From Hevea brasiliensis (Eukaryota > Streptophyta > Magnoliopsida > Malpighiales > Euphorbiaceae), in contig NC_079496.1 in NCBI RefSeq assembly GCF_030052815.1, positions 38,837,593-38,901,592 of the forward strand: a DNA stretch of 64,000 bases. Direction: 5' to 3'. A program made the position numbers and the translations under genes. Within the stretch, counting starts at the first letter, position 1, and every line of letters begins with the position of its first letter. The notes beneath the pieces are model-generated. The model searched no databases. It was not told where the DNA came from and saw nothing but the letters and a program-made list of their open reading frames with translations. Of the stretch, positions 42,661-54,900 are shown one piece after another.

Positions 42661-43824
42661 ATCTAAATGAATGCAATGCCATGATGAAAATAAACTCAAG
42701 TTCAAAATATATTTGACACTTAAGGTTAGGTCATGTTGCAGAAGATAGGATTGCAAAGCTAGAGAAAATGGGAATTTTATCCTCATTGGGTTGTAAACCT
42801 ACTCCAACTTGTGAATCCTAACTTCAGGGCAAAATAACTAGATCACCCTTTATTGGACAAGGACTAAGAGCTGAAAATATTTTGAAGCTAATACATAGTG
42901 ATGTATGTGGCCCATTTAGAGAAATGGCTAGAGGCGATTTTCATTATTTTATTACCTTTACTGATGACAAATCAAGGTTTGGGTATTTGTATTTGATGAA
43001 ATACAAACAAGAATCCTTTGAAAAGTTCAAAGAATTTAAATCTGAAGTAGAAAATCAAACAGGAAAAAGTATTAAAGATCTTCAATCAGATCATGGAGGT
43101 GAATACTTGAGTACTAAATTTGATGAATACTTAAAAGAGCATGGCATTGTTTCCCAGCTGACTCTTCCAGGAATGCCACAGCTAAATGGTGTATTCGAAA
43201 GGAGAAATTATTCCTTATTAGATATGGTATGTAATATGATGAGCTATATAGATATTCCAATATCCTTTTGGGGATTTGCATTAGAATCAGCTTTGCATAT
43301 TCTGAATAGGATTCCATCAAAATCAATTTCTTCCACACCTTATGAGATATGGCACGGAAGAAAACAAAGTCTTAAGCATGTTAAGATTTGGGGTTGTCCA
43401 GCTTATATCAAAAGGCTAAACACTGATAAATTAGAAACCAGATCAGAAAAGGGTCGATTTGTTGCATATCCAAAAGAGAGTTTTGGATATTATTTTTATT
43501 TGCCTACATCACAAAAGGTTGTGGTAAGTAGAGATACCACATTTGTTGAATAATAATTTGTTCAAGAAGGAGGCAAAGGAAGGCAAATAGAGTTAGAATT
43601 GGAGAATTCTGACCAACCAATAGATCAGATGGATATAGATCCATCTAGTTAACCTACACCTATTGATGAAGCATCTACAGCTACTCCTCACAGATTAACC
43701 AGGATATCTCACCCACCAGTGAGATATGGTTTTCTTCATGAAGATGAATAAGAGTTGTTTACTCATGAAGAATTAGATCATGGAGATGATCCACTTACCT
43801 ATGAAGAAGCTATATCAAATATAG
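42661..43824 (+). pseudogene. pol: C2 integrase and linker, cut by a solo LTR
   Basis: LNECNAMMKINSSSKYI then a stop, HLRLGHVAEDRIAKLEKMG, and the core frame 42882-43553: HSDVCGPFREMARGDF, FTDDKSRFGYLYL, LQSDHGGEYLSTKFDEYL (arginine after SD is histidine), GVFERRNYSLLDM and RIPSKSISSTPYEIWHGRK. Compared with C1, glutamine codons have become TAA at 43549-43554 and again near 43650 and 43750, a pattern of C-to-T changes. The frame reaches EEAISNI and is cut by the LTR at 43825. It keeps part of the zinc-binding region that C1 has changed. Inactive. Confidence 0.9.
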
Positions 43825-46800
43825 TGTAACACCCCTTTTTGTATAGCCTGTTATATTTTACTATTCCGGTGACCGGTGTCGGTCTGGATAATTAAGGGGA
43901 TTAGAACCACACTTAAGACAACTAGATAAGCCATAAACACAAACAATTAGTAATTGTCAATTAGTTAAGTATAAATAAGAAAAACATAACATAAAAAGTT
44001 AAATGAGCCGAGAGTCACAGCGATGGGTAACCTTCTCGGGAAGGATTGCGAAGTCAATTTAAACTCAAATTTCGAACTGTAAAATGTGACGCCGCGGTCC
44101 TTAAGACTATTATGAACACAGTGGAAAAGAGAAAATCACGAAAAAGATTTGTTAAGCCAGTCAAATAATTAGGTTAGTGAACCGGAAGAAATATTGAATT
44201 ATTTGCAAACCGGGTTGAACTGGCGAGGGGCAATTTGGTCAATTGACCCCGAGAGCTGACTCCTGACCTAACTGTCAAATAAAATCAGAGAAAAGAAAAT
44301 TTCGGGATCAAAAATTAAATTAAAGAACTAAGGAAGAAAAAAAAAGAAAAAAAAAAGTTAATTACATCACTTTTATGACATCAAAATGATGTCAAAATCA
44401 ATTTTTAAATTCCCACAAATTTTGACCCATTCAAATACATAAAGTAAGACCTAAAATACATAAAATTAAAACAACAAAAAAGATAAAAGTTTCATTTTCT
44501 GCTCCCAACCAGTTCGGTAGCCATCTCCCCCTAAGCTTCACCATTGTTTTCCTCCATGAAAGCTTGAGTTCAAGCTTGTAAACACCCATTTAGCCCTACC
44601 TTGCCCCAAATTCTTCCATAAAAACTTGTTAACCTCACTTGAAAAGAAGATTGATCACAAAAAAAAGAGGAAAAGAAGAAGGAAATTGAAGATTTAGCAT
44701 CCAAGTTGAGGTTAGTGATTTAAGTTGCAAAATTTAGTTTATTAGTTGTGTTTATAGCTTAACTAACTTAGAAATAAACTTAAAATGAAATGAAATTAAT
44801 TGTTGGAGGACTAATCATGGATTTTGGTCAGCTAGGGTTCGCTATGATAATGCATGAATTTGATTGGATTAAAAGTGTAGGCAAGCTTGTATGAATGTGG
44901 AAGTGAGATTGATATGCTTAGATTTGGTTAAATGTAACTACTAGTGTGGTTAGGGTTTGGCACTTAGGGTTTAGGAGTAAAAAATGTGAGAAATTGTGAA
45001 ATGATGTGTTTGACCTAGTTTGAGGTGAGAAATGGTCATTTGTGACCAAATGAAGTGTGTTGGAAGTGTTGGAATTGAGTTTAAATTCGGATTGAATGTG
45101 GTCATGCTGCAGGTAGCAGGACCAAGGTCCCTTTGAGGGACCAAAACTGAAAATTTACAAGTCCAATTAGTATGAGACCAATTGGGAATTAAAATAGACA
45201 CAAAATAACACAATTTTCATTTAGGAATCATGCCCAAAAAGTGACCAAAACCTAGTGAACAAATTAACCAAATCCGGATTTTCTCAGTTTAACCTATATA
45301 AAAATGACCAAATGAATAGTGTTTGTTCATTTGCCCATAACTTGGGCTAGGCAGGTCTAAATGACCTGAAATATTACCAGTGGATAGTTGAGATATATAC
45401 CTAAAACTTTCATGAGGAACACGAACCCAAATTATGTCATTAACCAAGTCATTTGGCCACCTAAAGTTGGTGACCTAAAACTGCCAGAACCAGAATTTGC
45501 CCAGAAATCTGGGTTAAGTCCAATTCGCCAGCCATGGTTAAAATGGCTATAACTTGAGCTACAAAACTCCAATTGGAGTGATCCAAAAAGGAGAATAAAT
45601 TTAAGACAATAGGGAACATTTTCTATGAAGAAAATTTTGCCAAATTCTAACAGAAAAATGACCAATGGAACAGTGCAACTTAAGACACCAAAATTGAAAA
45701 TTTGCAAATTTGCCTAAAAGACTTAGAATTTGAGTAAACAACCAAAACCAACAAATTTAGTGACCAAAATGTGGTATGTGGGTGAAGTTGGAATTCCCAT
45801 ACCTATTAAGCCTTAAAAAGTCAACAAATTGACTTGAATAGTATAGTGAATAGTAACCCCGAAACACAAAATTTAAATAACATCAAGTTTAGCACATTAG
45901 AGCTAGGTAAAAGTGAATTTAAATTTATTTTTGAATTTATGCTAAGTTATGATACTGAAACACTGTGAAACTGTGTGTTACAGCGGAAAAGAACACCGGG
46001 AAAGAACTCGAGGAATCGAGTCAAGGCCAAGAGGCGACTCGCTTAAGTTTTGTGCACAACGTATAATTTTTATAAATTATCTTCTGCATATTGTTTTGAA
46101 TAATTTGAAATATTGAATTGTGACATTACTATGATGAAGTATTTATGATGTTTTTTATTTAATTTTTTGAAAGTTATTTGTATATATTTGAAATGGCAAT
46201 GTTTAGTAAATTGTTAAGATAAGTTTTGAAACCACAGTATCATGACCATATATTTGAACACCTCACTAGCATGACTAGTGGGGGTAATCAGTTTCGAATT
46301 TTGATTCCTTCTCTGGCTGAAGTGTTAAGGTGTGTGCCAGTAGAAGAAGAAATTGAATGGATATCCATATATTTGAGCTAGCTAGCCTTGTGATGTGACT
46401 TCTCCTTAGCCCCTGGGTATTGAGATTATATTTGTTTTGAATGGCATGATATAACTGTGAGTTTTATGAATTTGGTTTTGACACTTCAAAATGAAATTGT
46501 TTGGATTAAAATCTCATAATTCATGTTTTGTGTTTAACTCTCATGCTCAGTCCAATTTTTGAATAAATGTGATTTAAATTCTGCATAAAGATTATTTTAG
46601 TATGTTGTGCACCACTGAGTCCTAGTACTCAGCGATGGCTGTTATTGCTGTCCCAGATATAAAGACTAGAAGAGCAGCAGAGTGAGCTGCTGAGGACAGA
46701 GGAACTACCTGCTTTGAAGTTATCGGGTATAATTTATACCCTGACTGTAAATATTTATTTTGATGTATGTAATGCACGTAAATGTATGGACATGTAAAAT

Positions 46801-47323
46801 TGGTCTTGAGCAGCTTGTACAAAGTTTGTATAAAGTTTGTAATAAATTTTAGTTTGGATTTTCCTAATGTAAATTTTTAGTATGATGTATATATAAATTG
46901 TTTATCTTTAATGAAATATGAATAAATGAAATTGATTGATAGTATCTTGAGGATTGTTGAATTTTGAAACTTGAGAAATTGGTTGAGATTGTTGTGGAGT
47001 TGTTGAAATTGTTGAGATAAATTATTAGAAGTACTTTTTACAAGTATTTACAGAACTATTTTTTTCAAAATACAAATGTCACTCTGCCAAAATTTTTATA
47101 AAATTTATGAAAAAATAAAATAGGCCAAAAATTTTAACTAGTTTTCAACTTTGAATAAATAATTTTAATACCTATTAGAAAATGCTCACCACTTATAAAA
47201 GTAAGAAAATTGTTGTAAAATCCCTTGTAGGGTACTTAATGAGTTATCGGTAGGTGAAGTTCGATAGTTCATTAGGTATTTTACGGGATTATGTTATGCC
47301 TTACAGAGGGGTAAGGTGTGACA
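43825..47323 (+). repeat. Solo chromovirus LTR, 3499 bp, target duplication TATAG
   Basis: Starts TGTAACACCCC and ends GTAAGGTGTGACA, with TATAG on both sides (43820-43824, 47324-47328). Host coding EEAISNI before and DSSKWIDAI after are continuous across it. No primer site or pol lies inside. A hairpin-like CCAAATGAATAG/TTCATTTG variant at 45308 shows kinship with LTR-A. Non-coding. Confidence 0.94.
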
Positions 47324-48789
47324 TATAGACTCTTCAAAATGGATTGATGCTATAAAATCCGAAATTGATTCCATGTATTAGAATGAATTTTGGGATCTTG
47401 TTGACCCACCTGAAGGTATTGTAGCTATAGGGAATAAATGGGTTTTCAAGAATAAAATTGGTTCTGATGGAAAGGTAAAGACCTATAAAGCAAGGCTAGT
47501 AGCGAAAAGGTTTCGCCAAAGGCGAGGAATCGACTATGAGGAGACTTTCTCGCCTGTTTCCATGCTTAAATCAATTAGGATTCTATTGGCAATAGCTGCA
47601 CACTATGATTACGAGATTTGGCAGATGGATGTCAAAACAGCTTTTCCCAATGGATACATTGAAGAAAACATTTTCATGAAACAACCTAGGAGTTTTGAAT
47701 CCCAAGATGGTTCCAAGGTATGCAAGCTAAAACGATCCATTTATGGGTTGAAACAAGCTTTGAGGAGTTGGAACATCCATTTTGATGAAGCCATTAAGTC
47801 ATTTGTTTTTATCAAAAATGAGGATGAACCATGTGTATATAAGAAGGTCAGTGATAGTGCTGCCACTTTCCTTATCTTATATGTGGATGACATTTTGTTG
47901 GTGGGTAATGACACAGGTATGTTGACAGCTGTAAAAGTATGGTTGTCAAATACATTCTCCATGAAAGACTTAGGGGAGGCAACCTATATTCTTGGGATTC
48001 GCTTCTATAGAGATAGAGCGAAAAGAATAATTGGTTTATCCCAAAGTCTATACTTGAAAAAGGTGTTAAAGAGATTTAACATGCTTGATTCCAAGAGAGG
48101 ATTGTTACCAGTGAGACATGGTATCCATCTTTCTAAAGAGATGTCTCCAAAGACACCTGAAGAAAGAGATAAAATGGCTAGGATTCCATATGCTTCGGCT
48201 ATTGGAAGTTTAATATACGCAATGATGTGTACTAGGCCAGATATTGCGCATGCTGTTAGTTTGACTAGCAAGTTTCAATCCAATCCAAGTTTGGAGCACT
48301 GGATAGCTGTCAAGAATATCCTTAAGTACTTGAGAAGAATTAAGGATTTATTCTTGATTTATGGAGGTGGTGACTTACAATTGGATGGTTATACTAACTC
48401 TGATTTCCAATCAGATATCGATGATAGAAAATCTACCTCTGGGTATGTGTTCATTTGTAATGGAGGTATAGTCAGTTAGAAGAGTTCCAAACAGAGTACG
48501 ATTATAGATTCCACTACAGAGGCCGAGTACATTGCTGCATCAGATGCTGCAAAAGAGGCTGTTTGGATAAGGAACCCCGGTCTCACCAGAAATCCAAACA
48601 CATAGAAAGGCACTACCACATTGTCAGAGAGATAGTTGGGCAAGGTGATATAGCCATATAGAAAATAGCATCAGCTGAAAATCTAGCTGATCCATTCACA
48701 AAGCCTACGTCACAAGCTCAGTTAGACCGACATCTTAAGAAGATGGGTCTAAGATATTGTAATGAATAGCTCTAGTGCTAGTGGGAGAT
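47324..48789 (+). pseudogene. pol: C2 reverse transcriptase and RNase H
   Basis: Resumes after the solo LTR with DSSKWIDAI. A TAG replaces lysine at about 47380. NKWVFKNKIGSDGK, a frameshift near 47500, then GIDYEETFSPVSMLKSIRIL. The frame 47562-48479 has QMDVKTAFPNGYIEE, YGLKQALRSW, catalytic box YVDDILLVGND (~47880), FSMKDLGEATYILGI, and RNase H start LDGYTNSDFQSDIDDRKSTS, where the catalytic aspartate of YTDSD is asparagine. A TAG replaces tryptophan in VSWKSS (48477). STTEAEYIAASDAAKEAVWI (~48510-48570) follows, then about 100 bp including the last catalytic region are missing. The polypurine tract GTGGGAGAT precedes the LTR at 48790. Confidence 0.9.
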
Positions 48790-50542
48790 TGTTAGTAGTA
48801 TGTCCTAGAGCATATCATTTAGTATGTATCTTATACACATTTTATTAATAAAAGGTAATTTCACTTTTCCGTTTACATAATGTATTTATGTGTATTAGAA
48901 AAGGTCCATTAATATTTTGTTAAAAATTTTATTCTTAAGTTGTTAAGGATATAAGTGACAGTATTTATAGAACAAAGTATCATAAAGTGGTTCACAATCG
49001 AGGATACTTCACATAGGACATGACTTATCCAGAAAGATTATAATCATGTTTGTTCCTAAGGTATTTATATGAGACATAAATAAGATGGAATGGTGAGTCT
49101 CATGCCATATAACAAACATGATAGGCACTTATACATGATAAGTAGGCCGAACCAGTGACGCATATGACAAGCACATAGAGTTTACTCTTGTCAATGCATT
49201 GTTATATATCATATCAGTGCATATAATCATTAGACCTGAGATAACACAGTTATCTTATATATAGGTGGTTTGAGTTTGATACTGCTTTCATACTTGTACT
49301 GTGTATGGGTATGTGGGCATGTGTTGGCTCCTACTAGTTATATATGGAGGTAGGTGTTGATCAAGATGGAATCTGTTACCCAAAGTAAATAGGGATAAAA
49401 TCCTATGTTCATTTAATTATTCTTGATGTTTCAAGTTCCTGGCCAAGACAAACATATTTAATCAGAAAAGAGTTTATGATGAGAAAATCTTTTTAATCAA
49501 GAATTGGAATTAAAAGATAACATAATATTCATAGCAAATGGGGTTTGACATAAACATAACTCCAGCTTGAATTGGGATTTTGTAACAAAGAGATTCTAGT
49601 GCATGGTAACATATGATTATAGGTTCATTCAAAGGTATTCCTTGTTACTGATTGGGTGGCCGTCAACCATGGTCTATGAGATGCCAAAAATGATTTAGAG
49701 AAATCATTTATGGTAAGAAAGAGTTCTGATGATATTAAGAGTTAATATCATATCTCATTGCTAATTAGTGATGAGCCTAGTAAGTCACACACATACACAA
49801 GTAATCACCAAGTTAAATGTGATTTAATTGATTAATTAAAGAGTTTAATTGATTAATTAAATAGGTTTGGTTTACAATTAGATTGCAAAGTCTCTAACAT
49901 GACTTGAAACCAAATCTAGGTTATTGGATGTATAGTATAAGTTAAATTTATATTTAAAGTGTTTAAATATAAATTTAATTATGAAAAATTAATTAATAAA
50001 TATTAATTAATTAATTAATATTTGATATAAATTGATTAGACAAGGAGAAATAATTATTTTGGGTTGAGAACTCAAAATTAAAACACAAGGGTAATTTGGT
50101 CATTTCACAGGGTGACATGTGGCACCATGAGATGGTAACACAAGGCACCATATAAGCTTGCCATTTATCTTCCTATTATGCAAGGTGATCAAAGTCAATA
50201 TTAAATCTAACTTTAACACTTGACTTAATATGATTAGGTCAATTAAAATTAAGATACAATCAGGTGATGACAAGTGACAAGGGTTTTAAGTGATGACCTA
50301 ATTATAAAAGGGAAAGAATGAAAGATAAAAAAAAAAAAAAAAACATTCTAATTTTTCTCCAAGTGTGCCGCCACCCAAAAGGCTCTCCTCTCCTCTTCTT
50401 CATCTTCTCTCATCAATTCAAAGAGAATGATCCAAGTTTCTTTGAATTAAAATTGCTAGAAATTGTTTCTAGTGTCCTATATATATCTACAACCTCCCTA
50501 AAGGCAAAAACCTAATTACAATTGGTTGGCAAGGCTTGAGAA
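48790..50542 (+). repeat. C2 3' LTR, interrupted on the right
   Basis: Starts TGTTAGTAGTATGTCC and is collinear with the C1 LTRs but clearly more diverged, and it keeps the 97 bp that the LINE deleted from the C1 5' LTR. It stops at 50542, about 375 bp short of the expected end, where a chromovirus LTR begins. Contains TATAAAAG at 50303. Confidence 0.9.
50303..50310 (+). promoter_or_regulatory. TATA box of the copia LTR (C2)
   Basis: TATAAAAG, 1.5 kb into the LTR. C1 has TATTTAAG at the matching place. An A run and a CT-rich stretch follow. Confidence 0.55.
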
Positions 50543-51973
50543 TGTAATATCCTCACTTTACGTAGTCCGTATGTTCCACTGTTCCGATGACTAATGTCTA
50601 CCCTAGAAAGTCGGAATGTCTGGAACAACACTTAATTGACAGTGAGAAAGTATAAAATAATGAAATATGTGATGAGAAAAATTAAGGAAAAGTAAAAGAG
50701 ATAAAATGTGACCAAGTTAAACGAGCCAAACCCGTAGCGATGGGTGACCGCACCAGGAAGTTACGGCGAGGACCGTTGACTAGCCTTGGACAATGGGGAA
50801 CTCAAGAAAATATTTTTGGGACCTAATTAAAGGTCTACTGAGGTGTAATTAGCATTGGAAATGTCAAAGAAAATTTAGTAAGTCAATATAAACGAAAAAC
50901 CAAAATTAAAGAAATCGGTGGTATAATGAGTAAATCGGTAGTACCGAAAAATTCGAAATACAACCCGAAGAGGGGCATTTTGGCCAATTGACATCTAGAG
51001 TTGACTTTTGACCTAAATGTCCATTAAAAATATGTAGTATTAAATTTTGAAAATTACATGAAAAATGAAATTATACATGAAATGCAATTAAGGAAAATGA
51101 GTGGTATAATTTGGAATAATTAAAAGTGGATTATTAAACTAATTAACCTAAGGTTAGTGGAGCATAATATATATTGTTTAACCTAAAGATAATGGGGGTA
51201 TAAAAGGGCCACAGTGGATAGATTTCTCCACTAACCATTTCATTTCTTCAACCTTCCTCTCCCATGGCCGATTTGAAGTTCACAAGGTTCCTCCATGGAC
51301 GTCCATGAAGTAAGCTTCATCAACCCATGATCAAGCCATTTTTTCCTCTAAGTTTCTTCTCTAAAGTTGTTCTACACATCATGGGCAACACATAGAGAGC
51401 AAAACAGGAAGCATTTGATGAAGTTTGATCAAGCTCCACAAAAGGTTAGTGCTAGTTTTCCTTACCTCACTTCATTAAAGTTTATATTAAGGTGGAGATG
51501 ACTTAAATGGTGAAGAAATTTAAAGGTTTTTATTAGTTATTGATCTGTACAATTTTTGGTAGCCATGGAAGTGTAAGGTGCTTGATTTATTTTTATGTGA
51601 ATTTGATGGGAATTAAGGTTAATTGAAGTAAATTGATGTATTAGTGAGTAAATTTCACGTTTTTGATGTGTTTGGGTATTGAATTGGGGAATTGGAGGAA
51701 GTGGTAAAATTTTGAGTACTTAGTGAATTTTTGGCAGCCTTGATGAACCAAGACAAGTGTTGGATTTCATGAAATTGCTTGATGAATTCTGGTACTAAGG
51801 AATTAATGGAAGTGTATGTAAAATTATTCTTTGGAAATTATGTGTAATTGTTAGGTATTTTGTGTATATTGTGTTGATGTAATTAAGGTTGTAATTAGTG
51901 TATTAAGAAATTGTATAAATTGTCTAAAATGACCATGATGAGATGTGATAAATGATGTTTATGCATTACAAAT
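50543..51973 (+). repeat. 5' part of a chromovirus LTR, interrupted by G3
   Basis: Starts TGTAATATCCTCAC and follows the start of the minus solo LTR at 17656 closely (CTTTACGTAGTCCGTATGTT block). It runs to 51973, where the G3 LTR begins. Its continuation must lie beyond the window. It has TATAAAAG at 51199. Non-coding. Confidence 0.88.
51199..51206 (+). promoter_or_regulatory. TATA box in a chromovirus LTR
   Basis: TATAAAAG about 655 bp into the LTR, preceded by GGGGG. It matches in offset the TATA-like box at 9675 in LTR-A. Confidence 0.5.
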
Positions 51974-53499
51974 TGTAACACCCTCCCAGTAGCAACTCCG
52001 TACATTCTACTGTTCCGGTGACCGGTGTCGGTCCGGACAGCTAGAACGTTCGGAAAAATATTTAAACTAAAGTGAGGAACCATAATTAACTCAAATATTA
52101 ATAAGAAAAATTTAGAAAAAATTTTAGAAATAAAATACAACCAAGTTAAATGAGCCGGTGCCCAAGCGATGGGTAACCCAGAGGGAAGTTGCGGTTCTCA
52201 CAACTAGGAGCCCTAGACCCGGGGGAAAAATTATAAAATAATTTTTGGGACTCCAGAGAAGGGTCATTGAGGTTCCTATGGCATTAGAATGTCAAGAAAA
52301 TATTTAGAAAAATTTTTCAATCGGTACAGACAATTTTGACCCGTTAAGCCAAACGGAGGGCATTTTGATCATTTCGCCTTCAGAGGTGATTTTTGGCCTA
52401 CTTGTCCAGTTAAGTAAATAATTAATATGACATAAAATATGAATAAACATTACTAAAAATTAAATTGAAATTTAGTAGTGATGAAAAGAAAAGAAAAATA
52501 AAAAAAAGGCTCATTTATGACATAATGTGATGTCATTTAAAAAGCTACCACCAATTACATTTAAACAACCAATTAACTAACTAATAAAAGAGATAAATAA
52601 GACCAAAAGAAATAAAAAAACACAGCAGCCATCTTCTCCCCCAAACAAGCCGAAACCTTGCTTAGCCCAAACCTCCATTTTTGGTTCTTAAAAGCTTCAA
52701 TTTCCATGCTTTCCTCACCTCAAAATCCTAATATCCCTTCACAAAAATTCATCCCCACATCACAAGGCAACTCTAGGCAGCCATAAGAAGTAGAAATTCT
52801 AAGGAGAATACAAGTCCAAGAAGTGCTACTTAAAGGTTAGTGCACATATACACCTAAAGCTCTTTATTTCTATGTTAAGGGACTTGAAATAAGTAAGAAA
52901 TTGTAACTAAAATGAATAAAAATTATGTGTATGTATGCCATGAATTTCAGCAGCCCTAAAGAAGGGATAGGGTTGACTATTTTGATGGATTTAAAGTGGA
53001 CTAGAGATCATGTTTAAAGCATGTATGTAGGTGGTTAGTGAATGAGTTAGCAAATTAAGGCCTCTTGTGTGAATCATAATGGGAAGCTAGGGTTTGAGAG
53101 TGAGAATTTGACTTGGCTTATGAAATTGTTAAAGAACATTATAATGGTCAATTAGTGACCATTTGAGGTAAGTTGACCATAATTTGGGCTGAAATATATC
53201 ATGGCAAAGTGCAATGGTAGGCTGCCTAGGGACAGCAGCAAGGAGGCTGTGAATCCAGCCTGTTTGGACTACCATATCTTTGGCTGTGTAGGTTCAATTG
53301 GTGTTTGGCCAACTGGACATGAAACTAGACTTATAATGGCACAATTTTGCTGAAGAAACCATGTCCAAAAGACCAAAGCAAGTGGACCAAAAATTGGCCC
53401 CAATCCGGATACCCTGCAATTAAATTCTGCAGAATGACCAAATGAATAGTAACTATTCATTTGGCCATAACTCACTGTAGAATGGTCCATTTGACCTGA
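51974..53499 (+). repeat. First half of the G3 5' LTR
   Basis: Starts TGTAACACCCTCCC and follows 9076-10590 of the G1 LTR. It ends in CCTGA (53495-53499), the target duplication of the G2 insertion. Confidence 0.9.
53438..53464 (+). repeat. Conserved LTR hairpin, copy 2 (perfect palindrome)
   Basis: CCAAATGAATAGT and ACTATTCATTTGG around a single A: 13-bp arms, 27 bp in all. Confidence 0.8.
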
Positions 53500-53620
53500 T
53501 GTGACACCCCTTACCCGTGTACAGTATACCCGAGTAAGTAATGCCACACGGTGTACCAGCACCCTCTAATATACCCTAATTAATTTTCAGTAAAATTTTG
53601 AATATAACTTGTAAAATATT
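53500..53620 (-). repeat. Terminal 120 bp of the G2 left LTR
   Basis: Reverse complement of the LTR end seen at 61113-61233. It switches without LTR continuation to protease sequence at about 53621. Confidence 0.85.
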
Positions 53621-53803
53621 ACCCCTGAATCCTTAACGGGCAACCCTTGTATACCTTGTTCACCACTACACTGTGGCCCAATGGATTAGTGACCAGATTG
53701 TCTTGGACACTCTCCCCTATTAGTATCCCCCTTTCTACGGGTAAGTTGATGCAGATATATGAATGGGTGGATCCTGGATCCACTAATGCATGCACAGGTG
53801 TAT
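53621..53803 (-). pseudogene. pol: G2 protease fragment, inverted relative to the integrase
   Basis: Reverse complement of 62655-62835 in G3, i.e. the protease active-site region. On the minus strand it covers the VDPGST motif, the VERGILVGESD-like stretch and part of the KGCPLRIQG stretch. It joins plus-strand integrase sequence at a shared GTGTATATGC-like run (53796-53806), so reading on the plus strand crosses from antisense protease into sense integrase. The DNA of the active site, GTGGATCCTGGATCCAC (53767-53783), is itself a palindrome with one central base, so both strands spell VDP-ST there. Only a fragment; no function. Confidence 0.85.
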
Positions 53804-54900
53804 ATGCTATGCACCCAGGAAGTACAAAGATGTATCATGATCTGAAGCTCCAATATTGGTGGCCTGGTATGAAGAAAGACATAGCTGACTATGTGACTAA
53901 ATGCTTGACATGTCAGTAAGTCAAGGCAGAACATCAAGTTCCATCGGGTTTGCTACAGCCTATACGCATACCTGAATGGAAATGGGATCGGGTCACCATG
54001 GATTTTGTAAGTGGTTTACCTCTCACCCGAAAGAAACATGATGCAGCATGGGTAATAGTGGATAGATTGACCAAGTCAGCACACTTTCTGCCAGTTAGGA
54101 CTGACTACTCACTGGAGAAGTTAGCAGAATTGTATATCAGTGAGATAGTTAGACTTCATGGAATTCCACTTTCCATCATATCTGATCGAGACCCAAGGTT
54201 TACATCGAGATTCTAGAAGAAGTTGCATGAGTCCTTGGGTACACAACTCCACTTCAGCACAGCTTTCCATCCTCAGACGGATGGGCAATCAGAAAGAGTA
54301 ATCCAGGTAAACAATTGAAACCAGTAGAATTGATACAAATATTGAATTGAAATGATAACAATAACATGAAATATATGTCAGGTCCTTGAGGATATGCTGA
54401 GGAGTTGTGTCATTGAGTTTGAGGGAAGTTGGGATAGATACCTCCCATCGCGTAATTTGCATACAACAATAGCTACCAATCTAGTATCCAAATGGACCCA
54501 TATAAAGCACTGTATGGGAGGAATTGTAGAACTCCAGTTTGCTGGACTGATTTTGGCGAAGACAAGCGGTGGGGCGGACACGGTGAAACAGACTGAGGAG
54601 AAAGTGAAACTAATTAAAGCCAATCTGAAGGTTGCCTCAGACAGACAGAAATCTTATGCCGACCTGAAGAGAAAAGAAATAGAATATGCGGTTGGCAACA
54701 AAGTGTTCCTCAAGGTGTCACCATGGAAGAAGGTATTGAGGTTTGGAAGAAAAGGTAAGTTAAGCCCTAGGTTCATTGGCCCATATGAAGTCATTGAACG
54801 TGTGGGTCCAGTAGCCTATAGCCTAGCTTTACCACCAGAGCTGGACAAGATCCACAATGTGTTCCACATGTCCATGCTCAGAAGATACCGCTCAGATCCT
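53804..54900 (+). pseudogene. pol: G2 integrase with the same intron-like insert
   Basis: Begins in the zinc-binding region ([24 protein letters not shown], then TAA), then the core: [60 protein letters not shown], a TAG for tryptophan at about 54214, then TDGQSERVIQ (54277-54306). The 75-bp intron-like segment follows, and the protein resumes VLEDMLRSCVIEFEGSWDRY. A frameshift follows near 54450. The C-terminal part FLKVSPWKKVLRFGRKGKLS and GPYEVIERVGPVAYSLALPP is intact to about 54900. All three catalytic acidic residues are readable. Two positions that are stops in G1 (7981, 8206) are sense codons here. Confidence 0.9.
54307..54381 (+). other. Putative 75-bp intron in the G2 integrase core
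   Basis: GTAAACAATTG at the start and ATATATGTCAG at the end, identical in length and position to the insert in G1 (8239-8313), with about ten base differences. In-frame TGA at the fourth codon. Flanking codons CAG and GTC keep phase 0. Confidence 0.78.

Larger units (their letters stand above)
42598..50542 (+). mobile_element. C2: second copy of the copia family, 5' part missing
   Basis: Same family as C1 by its integrase, RT and LTR. The sequence begins in the region before the pre-integrase domain, directly after the Athila LTR end, so the Athila-type element may have inserted into C2; the other half would then lie upstream of the window. C2 is cut by a solo LTR (43825-47323), and its 3' LTR is interrupted at 50543. 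It carries many more stops than C1. Confidence 0.88.
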
